NCBI RefSeq assembly: GCF_002575655.3
Contig: NC_053037.3
Coordinates: forward strand, 251,381,135 to 251,445,134
DNA from: Aegilops tauschii subsp. strangulata
Taxonomy: Eukaryota > Streptophyta > Magnoliopsida > Poales > Poaceae
Direction of reading: 5' to 3'
Length of the DNA stretch: 64,000 nucleotides
Positions 1 through 9,204 of this stretch are shown here, piece after piece. The notes beneath the pieces were generated by a model. That model worked only from the letters and a program-made list of their open reading frames with translations, was not told the DNA's origin and made no database searches. The translations under genes were made by a program, and so were the position numbers. Each line of letters opens with the position of its first letter. Positions within the stretch are counted from its first letter, which is position 1.

Positions 1-571
1 AAACAAAACCCAAAGTCTAAACGGTGCCCTAAGGGCTGTATATATGGAGGAAGAGGGGGAATTTCGTGGCCCTTGGGGTAGGGGTCCGAAACCAACCCTA
101 TCTCTTGTTTCCCCACACATACGGACTCTAAAAACAGCCTATACTTATGTATTTCGAAATTACATGGGCCTCGCCCAATAATAAGGTGACGCAGCACCTA
201 GGATAGCCTCTGGACGAAATTTATGAAGTGGCATCTTGTATATTTCGTCCAAGGCTTCATTCACTCCTTATGGTGGCTTCAAATTCCTGAAATTATCACT
301 TGTAACTCCGTTCTTGTTCCCCTTGCGCATGCCATCAACTCCATGCTTGTTCTTGCTCCAATGTTCATCCTTCTCCAAGCTAGGCCCTTCATTTGTAAGC
401 AAAACAAAAGTATCCAATTTAGGCAGCATCATATTCTCATGAACATTAGAATCATTACCAAGAAACGAAAGTACCTGGTAATTTAATTGGCGTGCGCGAG
501 CTCTAGTAATTGGTCCATTATATGTAACAGTAGGGGCTGTGGGTGTAACAATGGTATTGATGTCCTCATCA
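1..571 (-). mobile_element. F1-family LTR, cut by window edge
   Basis: Minus-strand LTR of the F1 family. Read on the minus strand it starts at 571 with TGATGAGGACATC, the start shared by nine copies here. The first 100 or so codons are open (571 down to 268) and give the LTR-encoded polyprotein tail with the TRARAR motif. A TATATA box and much of R are present; the left part lies outside the window. It abuts the broken pol of element G at 572, so it lies in that element. The other flank is missing, so no target-site duplication can be read and solo LTR versus full element is undecided. Confidence 0.85.
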
Positions 572-576
572 GGACC

Positions 577-1721
577 CCGGAGGCCGATCAGGCCTTCCAA
601 GACCGCAGAAATACCTTACCAGTCCCTTGGTGATGGTGGCACCACGGCCTCTCGAGCCTCTGGTACTCTACCTTGCCGCCACCCCGTACTCCGCCAGCAC
701 GGCGCTGGTGGCGGTCAGGGAGGAATGCCAAGCCAAGGGCGCGCCGCGCCAAGCCGGAGCTGAAGTGGCGCAGGGTCAGGAAGACGCAGCAAAGGCGTCA
801 GCTGGGGAAGACAAAGCTCGGCAGGACAACGTCGCAGAAGCTCCTGAGGACGGCCAAGTCTCAGGAAACCCTCCACCTCAGGAGATGCACCAATCTCCGC
901 AGGACCCCAGCCTCGATAGTGCGCCAGCCCTCGTCGAACACCCGGTGTACTTCGTCAGCACCGTACTGAGAGACATGAGGGCACGTTACCCCATGCCTCA
1001 GAAGCTCCTGCTCGCACTTTTGGTGGCCTCACGCAAGCTGCGACACTACTTCCAGGGGCACCCGATCAAGGTCGTCTCAGCTTACCCATTGGAGAGGGTA
1101 CTCAGGAGCCCAAATTCAGCTGGAAGGGTCGCTGAGTGGAATATCGAGCTGCAAGCATTCCAGTTGGAGTTCAGCACTACCAGGGTCATCAAGGGGGCTG
1201 CGCTTGCTGACTTTGTGGCAGAATGGATAGATGCTCCGATACTTGAAGAAGGGGAAGACCGGTCCACCTCCCCAGGGAGCGAGGCTCCGGACAGCTGGGT
1301 CATGTATTTCGATGGCACTTTCACGCACCAGGGCGCAGGAGCTGGAGCAGTGCTCATCTCGCCCACCCAGGACAAGCTCTACTACGTCGTGCAACTCTGC
1401 TTTCAGCACGGCGAGAAGGTCTCCAACAATATCGCAGAATACGAAGGCCTCATAGCTGGCCTGAAGGCTACGACAGCTCTAGGGGTGAAGCGCCTTACCG
1501 TCAGAGGCGACTCGCAACTCCTCGTCAACTTCTCCAACAAGGTGTACAAGCCGAAGGACGAGCACATGGAGGCCTACCTCGCGGAGGTACACAAGATGGA
1601 AAAGCAGTTCTCAGGTCTCGAGCTGCAGCACGTGCCCCGGGGCACCAACAAAGAAGCCGACGGCATCGCCAGGAGAGCATCCAAGCGGCAACCACAAGAG
1701 CCTGGTGTCTTTGAGGAGTAG
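577..1721 (+). pseudogene. G pol: degenerate RNase H plus archaeal-type RNase H
   Basis: Frame begins inside pol because the upstream part is displaced by the LTR at 571. The first half matches the connection/RNase H of Tat elements (VAPRPLEPLVLYLAATP, then a Glu/Gln/Pro-rich insertion, then PVYFVSTVLRD and ALADFVAEWI) without a clear full active site. The second half, from about 1290, is an archaeal-type RNase H with its four acidic residues visible: FDGT, EYEGL, GDSQLLV and KEADG. In vivo this enzyme would digest the RNA strand of the cDNA hybrid. A stop at 1719-1721 interrupts the frame, which continues recognisably (LFKPSA) before a frameshift near 1935. Confidence 0.8.
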
Positions 1722-1936
1722 CTCTTCAAGCCATCAGCTACGCCACCTCTTTCAAGCACTACTCAGCCTCGGGAGGAGCTCCCACAGCCCCCGGCCACGG
1801 GAGCCCCGGCCTGTGGCCCGACCTTAGGAGCTCGGCTGCTCTTGGCGCTCGAGCCCCAGGAGGAATGCTGGACCAAGGAATTTAAGGAGTACCTGACACA
1901 CGGGGCGCTACCGGAGAAGGAAGAGACGCGGAGCGC

Positions 1937-3106
1937 GTGGCCCAGCAAGCCACGGCATACTGCATCCAAGACGGCGAGTTATACATGAAACGGCCGAACA
2001 ATGTCACGCTGCGCTGCATTTCTAGCGATCAAGGAAGGGAGCTGCTGATTGACATACACGGCGGGGACTGCGGGCACCACTCGTCGTCACAGACCCTCGT
2101 CAGCAAGGTGTTCCACAGTGGATTCTACTGGCCTACAGCACTCAACGACGCAGCCGAGCTGGTGAAGTCTTGCGAAGCTTGCCAATTCCACGCCAAGCAA
2201 ATCCATCAGCCTGCTCAGGGCCTCCGAACCATCCCGCTCACATGGCCGTTCGCAGTCTGGGGGCTGGACATCTTAGGCCCGTTCCCATGGGCGCCAGGGG
2301 GCTATCGCTATCTCTACGTCGCCATCGACAAGTTCGCCAAGTGGGCGGAAGTGGAAGCCATCTGTACCATCCCGGCCGGCTCTGCCGTCAAGTTCATCAA
2401 GGGCCTCGTGAGCCGCTTCGGGGTCCCCAACCGCATCATCACAGATAACGGCTCGTAGTTTACTAGTAACCTCTTCAAAACCTACTGTGCTAACCTTGGA
2501 ACGCAGATCTGCTATGCTTCGGTGGCCCACCCCAGGAGCAATGGTTAAGGTGAGCGCGCCAACGTAGAGGTCCTGAGGGGCCTCAAGACCAGGACCTTCA
2601 AGAAGAAGCTGGAGGCCTGCGGCAGGGGCTGGCACGACGAGCTCCAGTCCGTGCTGTGGTCTATCCGCACCACCTCTACCAAGCCAACGGGCGAGACTCC
2701 ATTCTTCCTCGTCTACGGAGCCGAAGCAGTCCTTCCTCACGAGGTCAAGCATCTCTTCGCACGGGTCCTGGCGTTCGACGAAACGCAGCAGGACGCCACA
2801 CGGGGGATGGATCTCATGCTGGGGGAGGAACGTCGTCGCGAAGCTGCATTAAGGGCGGCAAAGTACCAGCAAGCGCTGCGGCGATACCACTGCCGCAACG
2901 TTCGCTCCAGGACGCTTGAGACGGGTGACCTGGTCCTGAGGCGGGTCCTCTCCAGGGAAGGGTTGCATAAGCTTTCACCCATGTGGGAGGGCCCGTTCAG
3001 GGTCGTCCACATCTCCAGGCCTGGCGCCGTGCGCCTGGAGACGCAAGAAGGGACACCTATCCAAAACGCCTGGAACATCAAGCACCTCCGGAAGTTCTAC
3101 CCATGA
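1937..3106 (+). pseudogene. G pol: integrase, two in-frame stops
   Basis: Integrase inserts the cDNA into nuclear DNA. The N-terminal zinc-binding part reads HGGDCGHHSS followed by CEACQ; the core shows the first Asp (LDILGPF), the second Asp (ITDNGS) and the Glu (GERAN), and the C-terminal part has the GPF module (WEGPFRV) and ends NAWNIKHLRKFYP with a natural stop at 3104-3106. Two nonsense codons break it: TAG at 2456-2458, just after DNGS where Gln normally follows, and TAA near 2548, also at a usual Gln. Both are explained by C-to-T changes of Gln codons. Confidence 0.85.
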
Positions 3107-3190
3107 AGCAAGGCCCAGAGCCTATGAAGCAAGGCCCAGAGCCTGTGAATAAAGGTCCAGAGCCTGTGAAGAAGGCCCGGTGCCTGTGAA
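3103..3190 (+). repeat. Tandem repeat after pol stop
   Basis: About four imperfect copies of a 21-bp unit (ATGAAGCAAGGCCCAGAGCCT and variants) directly after the integrase stop. The first copy overlaps the stop codon. Seen directly; function unknown. Confidence 0.8.
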
Positions 3191-3964
3191 GAATCGCCGC
3201 CCGTGACACTCTCACGTAATAATGAGTTGGGGCTATACACGCCCCGGAGTCTCAGGAGCGCCGGCCTCAGGCCCTGGGGCTCCCACCCATGCCTAGTGGC
3301 AGCACTTAGCTCCGCGCTGGTGAGAAGACTTGAAGACTAGATTAGGTGCCGGACGCGGCTTTTCATTTGCTTTCCGTAGTTGGCTCGCTTTTCCTTAATC
3401 GAAGTTGCTCTTGGTGTTCATTGCCGATTTGATTCCCTAGCCTCTTACCACATTTTTCGGCTCTGGTTTGCTCGTGTTCTCTCTCTTGCATACCTTGCGA
3501 GGGGGCTAGGCAGGTGCCCCCGCGAGCATTTTTCTTCTCTCTGCCTTCTCACGAGCCACCCTAGTTCGAGCCTGAAAGCTGGCGCATCTCTCCTAATCTA
3601 TGCCCCTCGGGTACCGTGATACAAAGCGCCAAGTCGAGGCTTGGGTGGACGGCGAATCCTCTAGCGCACCCCTAAAGAATTTTTGCAGTTTCCGAGCGAG
3701 CACAGACCACCAGGTTAAGATGGACACGAGGAAACAAACGCCTCGTGAGGAAGAGGACGTCCTGGACGCACCAGGTTAAGTTATCTTTGCGCAAAAATAA
3801 CAACACGGCATGAGGATAACACGCACAGTGCGATAACTAAGGAACCACAGTTCGATACACGCCTCTGGGCCCATACTGGTTTAATATTTTGATGCAGGAA
3901 AAAGAGCTAAACAAAGCGGCGTTGCCGCAATCCGCGGAGGCAGGCCCTTAGCGGCGCCCTGAGC
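3191..3964. other. Post-pol spacer of G, no feature seen
   Basis: Non-coding spacer between the pol stop and the antisense gene remnant. I see no domain, repeat or promoter here. Long spacers at this place are usual in Tat-lineage elements. Confidence 0.6.
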
Positions 3965-4754
3965 CTAGCCGGACCTTTCCTCGCGCTTGATGGAGGCGCG
4001 GCGACGAGATGACCCGCTGCCTCCTTCGAAGCGGGCACGGTGGCGCGGCGGCTGGTCGTAGCCACCACTGCTGGAGCCGTCACCGGAGGAAGAGCCGCCG
4101 TAGCTGGAGGAGACACGGTCGCCACCGAGGGCAGGCTCGCCCTCGTACTCGTCGCGGCCGTCACCAAGGCCGAGCACCTCCTCACCGTCGTTCGTCTCGG
4201 GGCAGCACCCGGCGCGGCGACCATCTTCCCCAAACACCCTCACATAGAGGGTCGACCCACCGTCATACCTGAAGTGGAGCGTGCACCACCTGCCCAGACC
4301 GCGCACGCGGGCAAACGTCTGCCAACCGCGGGCAAGGGGTATGTTGCCCGCGGCAGAAGTCTCGACCGCGACCCAAGAGGCCTTGCTGCAGCAACCATCC
4401 GCCTGCAACCAGAGCCTGCCTGGACTAGGGGTCGGCAGTTCATCGATGAAGAAGCGCGGAAGCTGGAGCTAGTTGCCGGTCGGGTTCTCCGACTAGACGA
4501 CGAACTCCGGCAACACTTCCGCTGAGTGGAAGCGCGGACGGGGAGGCCGCGCCACCATTGCACGCCTCCCTTCATTAGCTGGACCGCCATGGCTAGGATG
4601 ATCCCCTCTGCGTGGCGCGGCGCCGCCACGATGGTGGGCCACGGCGGGGGTCGCGGCATGCTTGCGTGGACGGCCGCGACCGCGCTTGGGCGCCGGGGAG
4701 CTCGCGAGGAGCCTTTCCCTTCTCAGCGGCAGAGAACTTCCTTCGTGGCGCCAT
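3965..4754 (-). pseudogene. Antisense AT-hook plus B3-domain gene remnant in G
   Basis: Minus strand, between pol and the 3' LTR. ATG at 4754-4752 in good context (GCCACCGATGG), opening MAPRRKFSAAEKGKAP. One extra base near 4704 shifts the frame; the new frame reads PKRGRGRPRKH, an AT-hook (GRGRPRK core), then from about 4525 a B3-type DNA-binding domain: VLPEFVV, LQLPRFFIDELP, LWLQADG, SWVAVE, RGWQTFARVRGL, CTLHFRYDG and LYVRVFGED. A Ser/Gly-rich tail ends at 3965. TAG codons at 4493-4495 and 4469-4471 interrupt it. Original length would be about 260 residues. A TATA box sits 87 bp upstream of the ATG. AT-hooks bind the minor groove of AT-rich DNA and B3 domains bind specific DNA in plant transcription factors; a regulatory role here is inference. 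The domain calls rest on motif reading, not on a search. Confidence 0.75.
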
Positions 4755-4840
4755 CGGTGGCGCTGCAAGCAGTGGAGCAAGGAGGAAGAAGCAAGCAAGG
4801 GAGGAAGAGATGGGCGACGGGGGCTCCGCCCCTCCTCCCT

Positions 4841-4847
4841 ATTTATA
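4841..4847 (-). promoter_or_regulatory. TATA box of the antisense AT-hook/B3 gene
   Basis: TATAAAT on the minus strand, inside GCTATAAATAGGG, 87 bp before the ATG at 4754. This gives a start site near 4812 and a short 5' leader. It is separate from the element's own LTR promoter (5647). Confidence 0.65.
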
Positions 4848-5086
4848 GCGGAAGAAGGCCAACCGGCGTCTCCCACGATCACAGGTAATGGTTTTCCTTG
4901 CATGTCGCAGGGACTGGTCAACTCGTGCAGTTGCCGAGGCAGCGTGGGGAAGCGGAGACGCCCACGTCCAATCGACCGCCACGCGTCAACCGAGGCCGCG
5001 GGCTTTTGGGCCCCGCGGTGCTCCGAACTTGACCCTTGGCTTCGCCGCGAAGCCAAGCCCGAGCGCACCTTGGGCCCGGGGGCTAC

Positions 5087-5996
5087 TGTCGGCGTTCTGG
5101 GAACGGGGGTCCTCAGACTTGCCTGCCTGCGGCCCACAGCATGGCTAAGCCAGCAGGCCGTACGGCCCATCTCCATCAACAAGGCATCCAAGACCCTCGC
5201 GAGGGTCCAAGCCTCGCGAGGCGGACGACGCAAGACCTCCTCCAGAGTGGCCTAGCCAGGCAGGCTCGCGAGGAGCGGAGATATCAAGGCAGGGCAAAAC
5301 CTCACGAGGCTCTCGTGACGTGAGCCATGATGAATGACACCAGACGAGTGCCAGGCGGGCACCAGCGCGCGCAGCGTCCTTATTTCCTCTTTGGTGCTAA
5401 GGAGGCCAGCGCAGGCGAAGAGTACCGAGGCATCAGGCAAAGGTTGCTATATTGGTGCAACGAGACCGAGACCAGGAGGACGGCAAGACGGAGGTCATCG
5501 TGGAGCCCAAGACGGCGTCACCACCAGAGCTTTTCGCAGGCGAAGACCACTTTTGTCAGGATAGCTTATACTAGCTGTCCCCCTTCAAGTTTGCCCGCCG
5601 TTGTTGGCTCCCTTCCCGCTCGATATTTGGGAAGAGGACTAGGGCCTATATAAGTAGAGCTAGCCACCATAGTAGAGGCATCTCATCTTAGCTTGATCCA
5701 ACCCGATCGAGAGCCTACCCTAGCCACAAGAACACCTCAACCTCAGGAGGCTGTTCTTCCCTTGTACTTTTCATCATCAGCCCAAGAGGCAATCCACCAC
5801 CACCACACTAGAGTAGGGTATTACACCACAACGGTGGCCCGAACCAGTATAAACCTCGTGTCTTTCTGTGTTGCGAGTTCGTCGAGTTCGTTCGCGAGAT
5901 CTTAGCGAGCTAGGGCGTAGATCGGTAGAGAGGAAAGACTTCGTGCACACCCCAGTGTTCGAACCTTAAGGGTTTGCCGGAACCCCACGTCCGACA
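5087..5996 (+). mobile_element. 3' LTR of element G
   Basis: 910 bp with inverted ends TGTCGG and CCGACA. A purine-rich tract with GGGCCCGGGGGCTAC just before 5087 is the likely polypurine primer. U3 holds a TATA box at 5647-5653. The expected duplication AAGAC follows the LTR. Confidence 0.85.
5647..5653 (+). promoter_or_regulatory. TATA box in LTR of G
   Basis: TATATAAG in GGGCCTATATAAGTAG, a strong plant-type TATA box in the U3 part of the LTR; start site expected about 30 bp downstream. Confidence 0.7.
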
Positions 5997-6001
5997 AAGA
6001 C

Positions 6002-6817
6002 ATTATCGAGAGCAAAGCAAGGAGGTATTATGGGAAGTTTTGAGCAGGCAGGCAATCGTTCGATGCCTGAAACAAAGTGTGAAAGGGGTTCAAGCAACGG
6101 GAATAATTATTATGTCTGATACCAGAATAGATCACTAGGAATGTGGTTCGTGAATTGCATACGAAGCCAAGCTCAAGGAATATCTTTGGCAATAGGGTCT
6201 ACAGGAGAGTCAGGTTTCGATCTTGTGGAACTGTGGGTTATGGGCCCACCATGTGGGTTAAAAGTAGAAAGTGGGCTGACATCTTGCACGGTCACAATAG
6301 CAAGGCATGCCAGAGAATACCCTGTCAGTTATGTCAGCAACAACATCGGTACCAAGGGCAAGGGACGAAGAGAACCATTTTCCTGCTCGTTGAACGAGCT
6401 AGACCAATAGGCAAAGTTCTCGTCCATCGGTGGTTATCGGAATGTCATCAACAATGGTAACAGGGTCTTACTGACAGAGTGGTACAACGAGGTGCTTACC
6501 TAAGCAGGGGATTATCACTGCTTAGTTAAGTCAGATTACAAGAAAGGTTAAACAAAGCAATGGAAAGGAAAAGTGATTAGTATGCTAATCAGGACAATGG
6601 AAAGGAAAATGTGGTTATACTCGAGTATCAAGAGTATATCTTTCCCATCCATGTCAGGACAGCAAGTAGACAACCAATTAAGTAAAGGGGCAAGGGATTT
6701 CATGATGTTACCCATACCATGTGTTTGGATAATTGATTTAAGAAACATTTAGCATTGCGCTTCCAATGTTCTTATTGAAGATCGAAGTACCTCAGGCATG
6801 CTTCGAGATAGCATTGA
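6002..6817 (-). mobile_element. Internal piece of element I (1)
   Basis: Non-coding stretch between the LTR of G and element D. It is A/G-rich on the plus strand and resembles 21733-22393 and 32993-35370. Once D and H are removed with one copy of each duplication, the three join into one internal region. No domain seen in any frame. Confidence 0.55.
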
Positions 6818-7212
6818 TATTGTGATGTAGGGCGGAACCCTAGATGGCCGATCTTTCATGAAAGGAGCGGATCCCAACTAAGAACACGAAGAACACGAGG
6901 GGAAACACGAGGGGAAGACACGAGAGAATCACTCAAACCAACAAGAACAATCACACATGTGCTAGATCCTCGAAACACAAAGAGATACACGATCCAAATC
7001 CAACAAGGGATGATACAAAGGTAACCGGTTCTTCTCCGAAAGGAGGTCTTGAGGGGGGGTCTTCTCCGTGAGGAGGTCTTGAATCCAAGGGGATCTTCTC
7101 CGTAGAGGGGCCGCGGTCTCTCTCGTGGAGTAGATCCGTAATGGATGAGCAATGCTCTATCTCACAAATGAGCTAAACCAATGCTAACCCTAGAAAGATG
7201 GAGGAGAAAGAG

Positions 7213-7220
7213 TATATATA
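7213..7220 (-). promoter_or_regulatory. TATA box in LTR of D
   Basis: TATATATA in CTATATATACTC on the minus strand, about 50 bp downstream of the CCGGATGTCCGG array. The same box occurs in the 5' LTR near 21114-21121, where it would drive the element's own transcript. Confidence 0.65.
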
Positions 7221-7266
7221 GTCTAGGGAGTGGAATGGGTACACGGGCCTCAGCCCTTACTGTGCG

Positions 7267-7575
7267 CAGACAGGGGTGGCCGGATGTCCGGGCGACGGCC
7301 GGATGTCCGGGGCTTCAGGAGAGGCCGGATGTCCGGGCTGGGGGGCGGATGTCCGGGCTGGAGGGCAAAACTTCTGGATGTTCTGTAGCATGACGCCGGA
7401 TGTCCGGGCGAGGGGCCGGATTTCCGGGGCTTCGGGAGGAGCCGGATGTCCGGGGCTGGGGCTGGGGCCGGATGTCCGGGCCCTGTAGCACTTCGATGGC
7501 TGGGCTGCTGCTGTTGTTTACATCTTCAGGGGCCGGATGTCCGGGGCTTTGGCCGGATGTCCGGGGCCTGGAAGG
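7267..7575. repeat. CCGGATGTCCGGG array in 3' LTR of D
   Basis: Ten irregularly spaced copies of (G)CCGGATGTCCGGG within 310 bp, two with a one-base change. Each unit has short inverted arms (CCGGA/TCCGG) around TG and is rich in CpG and CCGG. The array lies just upstream of the TATA box and inside the polyprotein frame, where it codes for repeated PDIRP-type peptides. Confidence 0.9.
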
Positions 7576-9204
7576 TGAACTTGCCTTCTTCCGTTGGTTC
7601 TCTTCATCCATGGACTTGGTGGCTTGTCCGTCTTCACGTGCATCTTCGTGAGGGTCCTCTTGACACCTGATCATGCATAGCATATCGGACTTAGGTAGTA
7701 GCCATGTCTCGAGTGGATCATATGTGATATCACTAAGGAAGGAAGTCACCTCGTTCTCGAGAGCTCTAGCTCGTGCTCGTGTCATAGGTCCTCTTGGCTC
7801 TTCATGAGACGATGGTAGGTCCATGGGGATGACCGTAGGATGCTCCGCATCATCTCCCCTCCCTTGGGAAAGATCCGACCTCGGATCGAAATCCTCATCA
7901 CCATGGTACGGGGATAGATCTTTGATGTTGAAGATGTCTCTCACGGAGTACTTGTCGCGTGGGATGTCGATCTTGAATGCGTTGATGTTGTAGCGTGCAA
8001 GCACCTTGAAGGGTCCATCCGCTCGGGGTAGTAGCTTGGACTTGCGTTCCTTGGGGAAGCGATCCTTGCGAAGGTGTAGCCACACAAGATCTCCAACATT
8101 GAACATCATGGGTTGCTTGTTGACGTTGAGCTTGGTCGCGAGTCGTTGTACTTGGCGCTCAATGGTGTTTCTTGTATCTTCGTGCATCTTCTTGAGGAAG
8201 TTGACTCGGGCACTCGCGTCCATGTTTGTGCGCTCTTGTAGCGGTAGAGGTAGAATGTCCAATGGAGACAATGGGTTGAAGCCATAGACGACCTCGAAGG
8301 GGGACTTGCCGGTAGTCGAATGTCTTGCACGATTGTAGGCGTACTCGGCAATGGGTAGGCACTCCTCTCACTCCTTGATGTTCTTCTTTATCAACACGCG
8401 TAGTAGAGTGGAGAGCGTGCGGTTGGTCACCTCCGTTTGGCCGTCGGTTTGTGGATGGTATGCCGAAGAGAACAAAAGCTTGATTCCGAGCTTGGCGCAC
8501 AATGTCTTCCAAAAGTAACTCAAGAACTTGACGGCGCGGTCCGAGACAATCGTCTTTGGCACTCCATGAAGGCGCAAGATTTCCCTACAAAACAAATTTG
8601 CAACATGTGAAGCATCGTCTATCTTGTTGCAAGGAATGAAATGTGCCATTTTGGAGAATTGGTCCACAACAACAAAAATGGAATCCTTGCCAGTTCGAGT
8701 TCTAGGCAAACCAAGCACAAAGTCCATGCTAATGTCTTCCCATGGGTGATATGGAATTGGAAGTGGCATATAGAGGCCATGAGATTGAGCTTTGGACTTA
8801 GCTCTGCGACATGTAGAGCATCGGTTGGTGAAGCGATTGACGTCGCGGAACATCTTGGGCCAAAAGTAGTTCTTGGAGAGCGTAGCAAATGTCTTGTCGC
8901 GTCCAAAGTGTCCCATGAGTCCGCCTCCATGAGATTCCTGCAAAAGCAACAAGCGAAGAGAGGACTCGGGGATGCAAAGTTTGTTAGCTCTCATAAGATA
9001 TCCATCTTTGATGTAGTATCGATCCCAAGAAGTATGCGTCAAACACTTGGCATAAGGAATAGAAAATGTAGGATCATGCTCATACAAGTCTTTTATATGC
9101 TCAAAGCCAATGACACAAGGACTCAAACTTTCACGCACATGTCCATGGTCTATGAGATGCTTTACTTGCCTTTGAATTTCTTTGGTTTCTTCGGGGTTGA
9201 CGCG
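7315..9204 (-). pseudogene. D pol: integrase and LTR-encoded tail
   Basis: From 9204 the frame reads [10 protein letters not shown] and RESLSPC, then jumps by deletion into the RNase H/integrase linker. Integrase has its zinc finger ([10 protein letters not shown] with CSTCRRAK), core residues [15 protein letters not shown] and [11 protein letters not shown], and the GPF module (ADGPFKVL). TGA at 8368-8370 replaces a Trp before EECLP; TAA at 9205-9207 separates it from the protease end. The frame crosses the polypurine tract (QGRGDD) and the LTR start at 7852, continues through GPMTRARARALENEV and about 100 residues of PDIRP repeats, and stops at 7315. Confidence 0.85.

Larger units (their letters stand above)
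572..5996 (+). mobile_element. Element G: Tat-lineage Ty3/gypsy, 3' part
   Basis: The 3' two-thirds of a Ty3/gypsy retrotransposon: end of RT/RNase H, a second (archaeal-type) RNase H, integrase, a 2 kb post-pol region and a 3' LTR (5087-5996) with TGTCGG/CCGACA ends. A second RNase H after the usual one is the mark of the Tat lineage. The 5' part is cut off by the F1 LTR at 571. After the 3' LTR comes AAGAC (5997-6001), the expected 5-bp duplication, but its partner is outside the window. G appears to lie in the internal region of element I. Confidence 0.85.
6823..7852 (-). mobile_element. 3' LTR of element D
   Basis: 1030 bp. On the minus strand it starts TGATGCGGAGC at 7852 and ends ACATCA at 6823. 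It differs from the 5' LTR by small indels in the repeat array and scattered substitutions. U3 contains the C-terminal part of the polyprotein frame (to 7315), ten CCGGATGTCCGGG-type units, and then a minus-strand TATATATA box at about 7213-7220. Confidence 0.93.

Noticed and set aside
7267..7575. CRISPR-like array from CCGGATGTCCGGG
   Set aside because: Unit is 13 bp, spacers are irregular and short, the element is a plant retrotransposon, and the two LTRs repeat it.
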